From the NCBI RefSeq assembly GCF_017875235.1, contig NZ_JAGGMI010000010.1:1-64000 (forward strand): 64,000 nt of DNA, given 5' to 3'. The position numbers and the translations under genes are program-made. A model generated the notes under the pieces. That model worked only from the letters and a program-made list of their open reading frames with translations, had not been told where the DNA came from and did not search any database. This stretch comes from Asticcacaulis solisilvae (GTDB lineage: Bacteria > Pseudomonadota > Alphaproteobacteria > Caulobacterales > Caulobacteraceae). Positions 7,062 to 15,589 of the stretch are shown here, one piece after another; within the stretch, counting starts at the first letter, position 1, and each line of letters begins with the position of its first letter.

Positions 7062-8773
7062 CTTTGGTGATCCTCATCCATGCGGCGGTTGACAGCCATA
7101 TCGTCGCGGGACGCCTGCAGAATACGCTCGCCCTCGGCAAATTCGTCGCGAACCTGGGCGGCCTCAGCCTCTTCGGCGTCGAAGGCCGCCTGAAGCGCCA
7201 GTATCTGGGCCTCCAGGGCAGCCCGCTTGCGGTCGAGGGCGCGCTTACGCGCATCGGCCTCCAGTTGCCGCGCGCGCTTTTCCGCCGCCTCACGCGCTTC
7301 CTGCTGGGTACGCATAGAGCCGGTAAGCACGCCCGCTGGGCCGACATAGACGTCCAGCAAGTCGATGCCCGTTTCATCGATGACGAATTCGCGAATCTGA
7401 TTGGAATGGGCCGTGCCGCGCGACTTCAGCACGTACATGCCGCGATTGCGCTCGCCGCCCAGCTCGATGTCGCGCAGCAATATCCAGGTGTCGATCAGCG
7501 AGGAAATGCCCATATCGGTCGCTTCCTGATCAACCTGCCCGGTCGTCAGATTGACGAATACAGCGGTGATGCCCTGTGCCTTCAGGAAATCGACGAGCCG
7601 CAGCAACATGGCCTGCGCTTCGCGCACGTTTCCGGCCGCGATGAAATTGCTGATGGGATCGATGATGACGGTCGTCGGCTGGAAGCGTTTGACCAGCTTA
7701 TGGATTTCGGTCAAGTGCATTTCCAGGCCATGGAAGGTCGGCCGGGTCGCAATGAACTTCAGAAGCCCCTGGTCTTCCCAAGGCTGAAGATCGAGACCAA
7801 TCGATTTCATATTGCGCTTGATCTGCGCCGGCGCTTCTTCGAACGACATGTAGAGGCAGCGCTCGCCGCGTTCGCAGGTCGCCTTGGCGAAATGCGCCGA
7901 CAGGCTGGACTTGCCGGAGCCCGCCGTACCCGAAATCAGCACCGAAGATCCGCGATAAATGCCGCCCGACAACATGGTGTCGAGACGCGACACGCCGGTT
8001 GAGACGCGATCGTTGTAAACCTTGTGCGACAAGCCCAGAGACGTCACCGGCAGCACCGAGAAACCGTCTTCGTCGATCAGGAAAGGGTATTCGTTGGTGC
8101 CGTGCGATGTGCCGCGGTATTTGACGATGCGCAGACGCCGCGTCGAGGTCTGGTCGACGACGCGATGATCAAGCAGGATCACGCAATCGGAAACGTACTC
8201 CTCAAGCCCCTGACGTGTCAGTGTACCGTCGCCACGCTCGGCGGTGATGACGGCGGTGACCCCCTTATCCTTCAGCCAGCGGAACAGCCGTCGCAGTTCG
8301 GCGCGGAGAATAGCTTCGTTCTGCAGGCCGCCGAACAGGGTTTCGAGCGTGTCGAGCACCACACGCTTGGCCCCGATCGAATCGATCATGTAACCGAGAC
8401 GAATGAAAAGACCTTCGAGGTCGTATTCCCCCGTTTCTTCGATCTCGCTGGGCTCGACATGGATATGGTCGACCAGCAGCTTGCCTTCGGCTTCAAGCTT
8501 GTCGAGATCGAAGCCCAGCGACCTGACGTTTTCTTTCAGCTCCTCGGAGCTTTCCTCGAAGGCGAAGAAGATGCCCGGCTCGTCGTAGCGCATCGCGCCA
8601 TGAACCAGGAACTCCATGGACAGCAGGGTCTTACCGCAACCGGCGCTGCCGCAGATCAGGGTCGGCCGGCCTTGTGGAAACCCGCCCTGTGTAATTTCAT
8701 CAAGTCCGTCTATGCCCGTCAGCGCCTTGGGCAAGCTACCCAATTGCCGGTCATCACTACGCGTATCTGCCAT
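7058..8773 (-). CDS. kaiC: KaiC clock ATPase with C-terminal coiled coil
   Basis: A double RecA-type ATPase/autokinase. Numbering is from a TTG five codons upstream at 8788; I prefer the ATG at 8773, which has GAAGG just before it. CI has Walker A GSAGCGKT (47-54) and the Glu pair 78-79; CII has GTAGSGKS (287-294) and Glu 317-318. The phosphorylation segment reads TDMGISS, so the cyanobacterial Ser431/Thr432 pair is Ser429/Ser430 here, with the helper Thr (424) kept. After the CII core, residues about 490-576 form a charged Ala/Glu/Arg coiled coil absent from cyanobacterial KaiC but known from the KaiA-independent KaiBC system of Rhodobacter sphaeroides. First gene of the operon kaiC-kaiB-kinase. 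Confidence 0.95.
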   Translation of the reverse strand: MADTRSDDRQLGSLPKALTGIDGLDEITQGGFPQGRPTLICGSAGCGKTLLSMEFLVHGAMRYDEPGIFFAFEESSEELKENVRSLGFDLDKLEAEGKLLVDHIHVEPSEIEETGEYDLEGLFIRLGYMIDSIGAKRVVLDTLETLFGGLQNEAILRAELRRLFRWLKDKGVTAVITAERGDGTLTRQGLEEYVSDCVILLDHRVVDQTSTRRLRIVKYRGTSHGTNEYPFLIDEDGFSVLPVTSLGLSHKVYNDRVSTGVSRLDTMLSGGIYRGSSVLISGTAGSGKSSLSAHFAKATCERGERCLYMSFEEAPAQIKRNMKSIGLDLQPWEDQGLLKFIATRPTFHGLEMHLTEIHKLVKRFQPTTVIIDPISNFIAAGNVREAQAMLLRLVDFLKAQGITAVFVNLTTGQVDQEATDMGISSLIDTWILLRDIELGGERNRGMYVLKSRGTAHSNQIREFVIDETGIDLLDVYVGPAGVLTGSMRTQQEAREAAEKRARQLEADARKRALDRKRAALEAQILALQAAFDAEEAEAAQVRDEFAEGERILQASRDDMAVNRRMDEDHQR

Positions 8774-8878
8774 ATCGCCTTCAACCAATTCCGCCGTTTA
8801 TACGGACGGACCTCAAGGCATGACACCTTTCCGCGCATATATATTCGGCCGCCCCAATACTCAGGCGTATCAGATAGA

Positions 8879-8902
8879 AATGGCCGTGGTAAAGCGGCCA
8901 TT
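8879..8902 (-). terminator. Hairpin after the SGNH esterase gene
   Basis: AATGGCCG/CGGCCATT, a perfect 8-bp stem with an 8-nt loop, lies about 40 bp past the esterase stop and is followed on the minus strand by a short T-rich run. A second hairpin, GTTTCC/GGAAAC (8906-8930), lies between it and the gene. It probably ends the esterase transcript before the kai operon promoter. Confidence 0.5.
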
Positions 8903-8940
8903 CATGTTTCCGTATATTTTATAAGGAAACGATCAAAACG

Positions 8941-10194
8941 TCAGTGTTTTCGAGATTTTGCGCGTTTGATCATGTCCAATGGTACCGCGGCCGCCATGGC
9001 GGCGGCGCCGGCAGCGTTGGGATGCAGGTGGTCGCCGAGATCATAGGCCGGCAGCATCCAGCCCGGGCGCGCCGGGTCTTCCAGCGCCTTGTCGAAATCG
9101 AAGACGCCATCGAACACAGCCGATTGCCGTATCCAGGCATTGATCGCCTGGCGCCGCTCTTCCTTTTCGTCGGCATAATAGTCCTTGAAGACCGTGCCCT
9201 TAAATGGCGTCAGCGTCGCCGCATATACACGCACCCCCCGATCGTGCGCCCGCGCCGCCATCTGGCTCAGGGCATCGGTCATCTGTTGCGCCGACACGTA
9301 TTCGGGCGTTTCCGGTCCACCGGCGTGGCCCAGATCGTTGATGCCGATCAGGATCACCACCGCCGCCACATTGGGCTGCATCAGGACGTCGCGATCGAAG
9401 CGCGACAGTCCGCCTTCGCCGAACCGCGCCCAGGTGCCGTGATGCAGGATGCGGTTGCCGCTGATGCCGGCATTGACGACGTTCAGAGGGATTTTGGCTT
9501 CACGCAGACGCGCCGACAGGACGTCAGGCCAGGTGCCGCCGCTGTCAGCCGGAATGCCGAACCCGTCGGTGATCGAATCTCCGAAGGCGACGATGACGCC
9601 CCTGTTCTTCGGCGCCACGACCTCGACCTCAGCCAGCCACGGAAAGGCATTGCCGATGCCGATATCGGCCTTGGTTTCCGGCAATAGTTCGGCGGCCGCC
9701 TGCGATCCGGGCGCCGAATAAAGCACGCCCCGCTGGATATCGTGAACCGTGGTCAGTGGCGCTGCCCCGGAGGTAAAGACGCTAACCGCCAGGTCGCTTC
9801 CCGCTTCGGTCTTCAGCGCAACGGGGTCACTCATCATATAGGCGCCGGGCGCAATGATGACGCCCGAACGGCCATTGAAGGTGACAGCAGTGTCGGTCGC
9901 CATGTCGATGCGGCTGCCGCTGATCCGGCGCGCCACGCGGACATCGTCCAGACGCAAGGGCGTCTTGCCGTAGGCATTGCTGATACGCAGCCTGAGCGCC
10001 TCGCCGCCTTCGGATATTCGCACGATCTGGCGCAGCGTCAGGTTGGTGGCGGCGGCTTCGCTGCCCGACGGTTCGGGCGCGGCGTACCAGGCCGGCGTCC
10101 AGTTCTGCGGCCGGGTGTCAGCCAGCGCCTGGGTATGCACTGTGGCGGCCAGGACCACACCGAGCGAAAAAGCATACAGGCGCGACAGCTTCAT
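8941..10194 (-). CDS. Secreted SGNH/GDSL-family esterase
   Basis: A 417-aa exported hydrolase. The start at 10194 has GGAGGAGAAGG upstream and gives a signal peptide ending QALA (about residue 25). Residues 30-190 form a beta-sandwich-like N-terminal domain; the catalytic SGNH domain follows. It shows block I GDSITDG (Ser207), block II NAGISGNR, block III GIND (Asn286) and block V DHLHP (Asp388, His391), so the triad is complete. Such two-domain enzymes often remove acetyl groups from polysaccharides or hydrolyse small esters. With a rhamnogalacturonan lyase and other glycosidases nearby, pectin or xylan deacetylation is a reasonable guess, but the substrate is not proven. It diverges from the M16 peptidase gene. 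Confidence 0.88.
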   Translation of the reverse strand: MKLSRLYAFSLGVVLAATVHTQALADTRPQNWTPAWYAAPEPSGSEAAATNLTLRQIVRISEGGEALRLRISNAYGKTPLRLDDVRVARRISGSRIDMATDTAVTFNGRSGVIIAPGAYMMSDPVALKTEAGSDLAVSVFTSGAAPLTTVHDIQRGVLYSAPGSQAAAELLPETKADIGIGNAFPWLAEVEVVAPKNRGVIVAFGDSITDGFGIPADSGGTWPDVLSARLREAKIPLNVVNAGISGNRILHHGTWARFGEGGLSRFDRDVLMQPNVAAVVILIGINDLGHAGGPETPEYVSAQQMTDALSQMAARAHDRGVRVYAATLTPFKGTVFKDYYADEKEERRQAINAWIRQSAVFDGVFDFDKALEDPARPGWMLPAYDLGDHLHPNAAGAAAMAAAVPLDMIKRAKSRKH

Positions 10195-10365
10195 TATCCT
10201 TCTCCTCCACCGCTTTTGCCAAGGCTTAGACGACGGCGCCACAGGGCGCAAGCCGAAGCGCCCGGCTGCAATTTTAACTTTATTCGGCCGGATTTTCCTG
10301 CAAGGGTCCGGTGCATCACGCAGTGTACGAAAACACCGCGACAAAGCAGTCTGGAGCGCGACCCG

Positions 10366-13254
10366 ATGTCCAAAGCCACCCCGGTAAAGTCTGTCCTGAT
10401 TTCCGCCTTTGCCGTTCTTGCCTTGACCACCACGGCGCTCACGCCCATCCACGCCCTGGCCGAGGCGGTTGCCGCAAAGGCGGTCGCGCCCGATCCGACC
10501 AAGCCGGTGTCGTTCGCCCAGGACTTCTCCGACCTCAAGCCTGATCCCGCCGTGCGCTTTGGCCGCCTTGCCAACGGCATGACCTATGCCGTCATGCGCA
10601 ATGCCACGCCGCCGGGCACGGCGTCGATCCGCCTGCGCTTCGAAGCCGGCTCGCTGATGGAAAGCGACAAGCAGCTCGGCCTCGCCCACTTCCTTGAGCA
10701 CATGGCGTTCAACGGCTCGAAGAACGTCCCCGAAGGCGAGATGATCAAGATCCTTGAGCGTCACGGCCTGCAGTTCGGTCCGGACACCAATGCCCATACC
10801 AGCTTCGGTGAAACCGTCTACGAGCTGGACCTGCCCAAGACCCACGACGAGATTCTTGACACCGGCCTGATGCTGATGCGCGAAACGGCCGGCAACCTGC
10901 TGCTGGAACAGGCCGCCATCGACCGCGAACGCGGCGTGATCCTGGGCGAAGAACGCGCGCGCGCCACGCCGCCCTTACGCGACTATATCAAATGGTCCGA
11001 AACCGCCTATGCCGGCCAGCGCTATCCGACGCGCCTGCCGATCGGCAGCACGGAGATCATCAAAAACGCCACTCGCGCCGACTTCGAAGACTATTACAAC
11101 GCCTATTACCGTCCGGAACTGGCGACCCTGGTCGTCGTCGGCGACATCGACGTCGATGCCATCGAGGCCAAGATCAAGGCCAGGTTCTCCGACTGGACGG
11201 CACGCGGCGACAAGGCCCTGCGCCAGACGGACTTCGGCGCCTACAAGACCAAGCCCCAGAACAGCGGCGTCTACACCGAAAAAGGCCTGCCGGACGGCAT
11301 TTCCGTCACCTGGTCCAAGGCGCCCGATGAAACCTACCAGACCAAGGCCTCAAGCACGGATGATTTTATCGATTCGCTGCGCCTGGCGCTGCTGAACGAT
11401 CGCCTGGAACGCCAAGCCAAGTTGCCCGAAACCGCATTTGCCGCCGCCGGCGTCTATCAGGCCGGCGCCGAGCGCACTGCCGAAAGCGTGCAATTAAATG
11501 TCACGCCCAAGCCCGGACAGGCCAGGGCCGCCCTCACCCAGGCCTACACCACGGTGCGTCAGTTCGCGCTTTATGGCGCGGAACAGTCTGAACTCGACCG
11601 GCTGCTGGCTGACTACGAGGCCATGTTCAAACAGGCCATGCAGGGCGAAAAGACACGCAACAACCGCGGCCTGGCCGAAGGCATCATCGAAGCCGTCGGC
11701 GAGCGCGAGGTCTTTACTTCGCCAAGCCAGGACTTCGCCTTCTTCCAGGAGCTGAAACCGCGCCTGACGCTGGACACCATCAATAAAGGCGTGGCCCCGC
11801 TGTTCGCCAGCGACGGTCCCCTGCTGTGGCGCAGCGGCGAGACGACGGGCGATCTCGACGCCGCCGCCCTGACCGCGACCTATGCCGCCATCCAGGGCGC
11901 ACAACTGGCGAAAGCCGAAGTCAGTGCCGCCAAGCCGTGGCCCTATGCCGATTTCGGCGCGGCCGTTCAGCCGTCAAAGCGCGAGGACATCAAGGATATC
12001 GGCGCGGTCCAACTGACCTGGCCGAACGGCGTCAAGGCCACCATCAAGACGACCGATTTCAAGGACGACGAAATCGGCGTCACCGTGCGCTTCGCCGGCG
12101 GTCTGGCGGCCCTGTCACCATCCAGGAACCCGCCGGTCTTCGAAGCCTCGGCGCACGGCGTCCAGGAAGGCGGCCTCGGCAAGCTGACCGCTGCCGAACT
12201 CAAGGATACCCTGGCCGGCAAGATCGTCGGCATGGGCTTTGACATTGGCGAGGACGCTACCGTCCTGTCAGGCGGCACCAATCCGACCGACTACGCCACC
12301 CAGATGCAGCTCCTGATGGCCTTTGCCACCGATTCGGCCTACCGCGCCGATTCGTGGGAGCGGCTGAAGTCCTTCGTGCCCAACTACTACACTTCGCTCA
12401 ACGCCACGCCGGAAGGCGTCTTCCAGCTCAAGGCCAATGCCGCCCTGCACTCAGGCGACCCACGTTTCGGCATTCCGCCGCAGGAGGAATTCCTCGCCAC
12501 CACCAACGACCAGGTCAAGGCGCTGATCGACACGCAACTGAAGACGGCGCCGGTCGAAATCACCATTGTCGGCGACATCTCGGAAGCTGACGCCGTGGCC
12601 GAGATCAACAAGACCTTCGCCACGCTGAAACCCCGCTCCGCCGTCACGCCGGCCAAGGACGCCGCGATCGTCAAGTTCCCGACGGCCAACCTGTCCCAGG
12701 TCTTCGAGCACCAGGGCCGCGCCGACCAGAACATGACCTTCATCGCCTGGCCGAGCTCGGACTTCTTTACCAATACTGGCCAGGCGCGCGGCCTGGAGCT
12801 TTTGTCCAACGTCCTGCAACTGCGACTGATCGACGTCATCCGCGAAAACAAGGCGATGACCTACAGCCCCAATGCCGGTTCCTATGCATCGAACGCCTTT
12901 GTCGGCTACGGTTACCTGAGCGCTCAGGCCTCGGTGAAACCTGAAGACAGCCAGGCCTTTATCGATGCCCTGACCGAGATCGTCGCCGACCTGAAGGCCA
13001 AGCCGATCAGCGATGACGAACTGCTGCGCGCGCGTAAGCCCTCGCTCGACCGGCTGGAAAACGACCTGAAAACCAATGGTTACTGGAACCGCGTCCTGCC
13101 GGGCACGGCGCGCGACCCGCGCCGCATCGAAGCTATCCGCTCCCGCCGCGACCAGCTGACCAAGGTGACGGCCGTCGACATCCAGAAGCTGGCCAACGCC
13201 TATCTGGACATGAATAAGGCCATGCGCATCCAGGTGAAGGCGGCGGCAAAATAG
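10366..13254 (+). CDS. Large secreted M16-family zinc peptidase
   Basis: A 962-aa periplasmic protease of the pitrilysin family with two M16 halves. The start at 10366 (GGAG 9 nt upstream) gives a signal peptide of about 32-34 residues. The inverted zinc motif HFLEH (108-112) is followed 76 residues later by Glu188, the spacing expected for HxxEH-x76-E, so the N-terminal half is catalytic. The C-terminal half (about 530-962) keeps the M16 fold without a zinc motif, as usual, and carries the substrate-binding arginine/tyrosine region (NKAMTYSPNAGSYAS). These enzymes degrade small peptides. The stop codon abuts the vapC stop with no gap. Confidence 0.93.
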   Translation: MSKATPVKSVLISAFAVLALTTTALTPIHALAEAVAAKAVAPDPTKPVSFAQDFSDLKPDPAVRFGRLANGMTYAVMRNATPPGTASIRLRFEAGSLMESDKQLGLAHFLEHMAFNGSKNVPEGEMIKILERHGLQFGPDTNAHTSFGETVYELDLPKTHDEILDTGLMLMRETAGNLLLEQAAIDRERGVILGEERARATPPLRDYIKWSETAYAGQRYPTRLPIGSTEIIKNATRADFEDYYNAYYRPELATLVVVGDIDVDAIEAKIKARFSDWTARGDKALRQTDFGAYKTKPQNSGVYTEKGLPDGISVTWSKAPDETYQTKASSTDDFIDSLRLALLNDRLERQAKLPETAFAAAGVYQAGAERTAESVQLNVTPKPGQARAALTQAYTTVRQFALYGAEQSELDRLLADYEAMFKQAMQGEKTRNNRGLAEGIIEAVGEREVFTSPSQDFAFFQELKPRLTLDTINKGVAPLFASDGPLLWRSGETTGDLDAAALTATYAAIQGAQLAKAEVSAAKPWPYADFGAAVQPSKREDIKDIGAVQLTWPNGVKATIKTTDFKDDEIGVTVRFAGGLAALSPSRNPPVFEASAHGVQEGGLGKLTAAELKDTLAGKIVGMGFDIGEDATVLSGGTNPTDYATQMQLLMAFATDSAYRADSWERLKSFVPNYYTSLNATPEGVFQLKANAALHSGDPRFGIPPQEEFLATTNDQVKALIDTQLKTAPVEITIVGDISEADAVAEINKTFATLKPRSAVTPAKDAAIVKFPTANLSQVFEHQGRADQNMTFIAWPSSDFFTNTGQARGLELLSNVLQLRLIDVIRENKAMTYSPNAGSYASNAFVGYGYLSAQASVKPEDSQAFIDALTEIVADLKAKPISDDELLRARKPSLDRLENDLKTNGYWNRVLPGTARDPRRIEAIRSRRDQLTKVTAVDIQKLANAYLDMNKAMRIQVKAAAK

Positions 13255-13641
13255 TTAAAGTTTGCGGATCGGACCGGGGTACTGCGCCACAAGCGGGTCC
13301 CCGGTTAGCAAAAGAATGCCTTCCACGGTTGCCTGCGCAATCAGGAGCCGGTCGAACGGGTCTTTGTGAAGCGGAGGCAGTCCAACAACGGCGACGGCGT
13401 GCTCCCCAAGTATCGGGAGTTCGATATAGCCATTGTCCAGATATGATCTTCGCAGCCAGCGTGGGTCCACTTTGAAATCGTCACGCCCCATACCTGCCTT
13501 GATTGCCACTTCCCAGATACTGGCGGCGCTGAAGACAAGCTCATTGTCCGAGTGCGCCAGCAGCTGGCGCGTTTCTTCCGGAATGCGGTGTGAACTTGTC
13601 GAAAGCCATAAAAGAATATGGGTATCGAGGAGGAACTTCAT
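13255..13641 (-). CDS. vapC: VapC-type PIN-domain RNase toxin
   Basis: A 128-aa PIN-domain protein. The acidic metal-binding residues are all present: Asp6 (LLDTH), Glu44 (SIWEVAIK), Asp94 and Asp97 (HKDPFDRLL), with Asp115 near the end. VapC toxins cleave tRNA or rRNA when freed from their antitoxin. The start overlaps the antitoxin stop by 4 nt, the standard order antitoxin-toxin. The gene ends exactly where the M16 peptidase ends on the other strand, so the module sits as a compact insertion between unrelated genes, as mobile toxin-antitoxin pairs often do. Confidence 0.93.
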   Translation of the reverse strand: MKFLLDTHILLWLSTSSHRIPEETRQLLAHSDNELVFSAASIWEVAIKAGMGRDDFKVDPRWLRRSYLDNGYIELPILGEHAVAVVGLPPLHKDPFDRLLIAQATVEGILLLTGDPLVAQYPGPIRKL

Positions 13642-13877
13642 TCCTCACCATAAAACATCTTGGCGATTTCATCCGCGCCCATGGTGTCGAAATCATCCGG
13701 CACTGCGAATTCACCTGCCAGAAAATCAAACCGTTTCGGCTGCGCCGGCGCATCTATGGCCACCAGTTTAGCAACCGGCTTGCCTGTCTTGGCGATAATG
13801 ACTGTTTCGCCGTTACCTACTTGTTCGATCAATCGCGACAAATGGGTCTTGGCTTCATGGATATTGACGGTGCGCAT
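13638..13877 (-). CDS. vapB: Phd/YefM-type antitoxin of the VapC pair
   Basis: A 79-aa antitoxin starting MRTVNIHEAKTHLSRLIEQV, the classic Phd/YefM DNA-binding N-terminus (the ATG at 13877 has GGAGG 8 nt upstream; an upstream in-frame start would ignore it). The acidic C-terminal half should wrap the toxin. Such antitoxins repress their own promoter together with the toxin; a 6-bp inverted repeat lies just upstream and is the likely operator. Confidence 0.9.
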   Translation of the reverse strand: MRTVNIHEAKTHLSRLIEQVGNGETVIIAKTGKPVAKLVAIDAPAQPKRFDFLAGEFAVPDDFDTMGADEIAKMFYGEE

Positions 13878-13892
13878 CCACCGGCCTCCTAT

Positions 13893-13910
13893 GACTAAGT
13901 TCAATTAGTC
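13893..13910. promoter_or_regulatory. Candidate autoregulatory operator of the VapBC module
   Basis: GACTAA (13893-13898), GTTCAA, TTAGTC (13905-13910) is a perfect inverted repeat 16 bp upstream of the antitoxin start, overlapping where its promoter should be. Toxin-antitoxin operons of this class are normally autorepressed through such a repeat. Confidence 0.5.
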
Positions 13911-13937
13911 TAGTCTTTTGGGCGCATATTGGCAACA

Positions 13938-13966
13938 AAAACCCCGCCTCGATGAAGCGGGGTTTT
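13938..13966 (-). terminator. Intrinsic terminator after the Cys-rich secreted protein gene
   Basis: AAAACCCCGC/GCGGGGTTTT forms a perfect 10-bp stem with a 9-nt loop, ending in a T run on the minus strand, 30 bp past the stop at 13996. Confidence 0.85.
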
Positions 13967-13995
13967 CAGTTTTGGAATGCAGTACTTTATATGGA

Positions 13996-14802
13996 TTACT
14001 GGACGAAGCCGCCGACGCCGCCGTCGAAGCTCATGGTCGACATCTGGCTCGACTGGGCGGCGATGCGGCGCTCCTTCTTGATGGTTTCGGTACGCGTCAT
14101 GGTCAGGATCTTGATGCCGGCGCCAAAGCGGCGCAGCAGCGAACGCTCATTGCACTGGCGGGCGGCGGTCTGCTTGCGGCAGGTCAGTTCGCCCTTCTCG
14201 AACCACAGGGCGTCGCCCTTCTGGCAGGTGACAGTCTTGCCGCCGTCGAAGTTCACCTTACCGTCATAGTCGGCATAGACCCATTGCATGCGGGTGCCGG
14301 CGATGCAGCGATAGACTTCCCCGGTATAGCTATCCAGGATATCGCGATCACCGCGGACCTGCGAAGCCGGATGCGGCAGGCCGCGGTCGTCGATGCAGGT
14401 CGCCTGCAGAACCATGCGGCGCGTCATCGACTTGCTTTCCGAATAGGATTCGAACTGTTCGTCAGCGGTCATGACGGTGAAGCCGCCGACCTGCTGCGGA
14501 TAGCCGGGGGTCTGCGACCAGTTGCCGTAACCACCACCATAATAGGTGCCCCCCGCCGAAGCGCTGCCTGAAGCCGAGGCATTGGCCTTGACGTTGACAT
14601 TGACGTTGACATCGACATTACCCTTGCCGCCGCCGTGATGACCACCACCGCAGCCATTGCAGGGCGGCTTGGGGTTATGCGGCGCTTGCGGCGGTGCCGG
14701 CGGCTTACAGCCATTATTGCAGCCCGCAGCGGCCTGACCGGCGACGGCCAGAAGGCCGAGGCTAAGCACGGCGACGATCCATTTCGAAACAATTGCGCGC
14801 AT
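13996..14802 (-). CDS. Secreted Cys- and Gly-rich protein of unknown function
   Basis: I do not recognise a family. The 268-aa product has a clear signal peptide (MRAIVSKW...GQAAAG, about 26 residues). Then comes a Pro/Gly/His segment with paired cysteines (GCNNGCKPP, PCNGCGGG), an alternating Val/Asn tract (VDVNVNVNVKANAS) and a Ser/Ala/Gly linker, followed by a more ordered domain (about 110-230) with several Cys and Trp residues (ATCIDDRG, VYRCIAG, TVTCQKGDALWFE, LTCRKQ). The composition suggests a cell-envelope or surface protein held by disulfides. It is monocistronic, with its own terminator. Confidence 0.75.
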   Translation of the reverse strand: MRAIVSKWIVAVLSLGLLAVAGQAAAGCNNGCKPPAPPQAPHNPKPPCNGCGGGHHGGGKGNVDVNVNVNVKANASASGSASAGGTYYGGGYGNWSQTPGYPQQVGGFTVMTADEQFESYSESKSMTRRMVLQATCIDDRGLPHPASQVRGDRDILDSYTGEVYRCIAGTRMQWVYADYDGKVNFDGGKTVTCQKGDALWFEKGELTCRKQTAARQCNERSLLRRFGAGIKILTMTRTETIKKERRIAAQSSQMSTMSFDGGVGGFVQ

Positions 14803-14949
14803 TCCGACGCTCCTAAGTGGTTTTGCCGGAGGTCAAAGCAATGAGCGTGCCGCGCTATGATTGCCTTTACGGGAAAGGCTTTCGCGTATCAGGCGTATCC
14901 TTAACCGGCGGCAGGATTCTTGCGTCGGGACACACGAAAGGAGGCCGCC

Positions 14950-15537
14950 ATGGCTCATTCCGGTACAGTTACGTTCCTTAGCTACTGGCGCGGCCTGCAG
15001 ACCTCGCCTGAGCAGGCGCCCACGCGGGAACGATTCGATCCGGCGGCGCTGAAAAGCCTTATTCCGCAACTGATCATGCTGTCCGGTGACGACCATGTGC
15101 ACCGCTTCCGGCTGGCCGGCGGGTTTGTGAATGCTTTCCACGGCTACGAACTGAAGGACACCGCCTTCCCGGCCCTGTTCCGTTCGCCCTTCATAGATAC
15201 AGTGCATACAGCCCTGGTCATGAGCCGCCGGCGCGAACAGCCGCTTTTGCTCACCGTGTCGGCGCCGTGGCGATCGTTCGATTCGCTCATAGCCGAAGAC
15301 GACCTGTCCCAATCCGATACAGTGACCTTCGAAATCTGTCTGTGCCCCCTGCGCGGCCGCACCGGACAGGCCGACCGCTTCGTTGGCGTTTATCAGACGA
15401 CAAGCGCGCCGCCGAAAAATCCGCGCGGTTCCGTCGGCCGCTATAATCTGGTGTCGTCGCGCCTCTATGAGCCCAATCGCGGGGCGGCCGCCGCCCATCT
15501 GCGCCTTGTCGCCGCCGAAGGCAAAAGGATAGCTTGA
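14950..15537 (+). CDS. PAS_5-family sensory protein
   Basis: A 195-aa soluble protein matching the PAS_5 type found in several copies in Caulobacterales and Sphingomonadales: SYWRGL near the start, DFDPAALKSLIPQ-like helix, then HRFRLAGGFVNAFHG. The ATG at 14950 has AAGGAGG 6 nt upstream. No kinase, GGDEF or other output domain is attached, so it probably binds a ligand and acts on a separate partner. A small hairpin (14863-14879) lies in its leader region. Confidence 0.75.
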   Translation: MAHSGTVTFLSYWRGLQTSPEQAPTRERFDPAALKSLIPQLIMLSGDDHVHRFRLAGGFVNAFHGYELKDTAFPALFRSPFIDTVHTALVMSRRREQPLLLTVSAPWRSFDSLIAEDDLSQSDTVTFEICLCPLRGRTGQADRFVGVYQTTSAPPKNPRGSVGRYNLVSSRLYEPNRGAAAAHLRLVAAEGKRIA

Positions 15538-15589
15538 TTTCTTATCGGCCCAAGGCGCAGTCTCCCTCCCCTGTCCGGAGAAGGAGACT

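Noticed and set aside
7058-8773. KaiC as a single-domain RadA/RAD55-type ATPase
   Set aside because: Two complete ATPase domains with Glu pairs, the phosphosite segment and an adjacent kaiB make KaiC certain.
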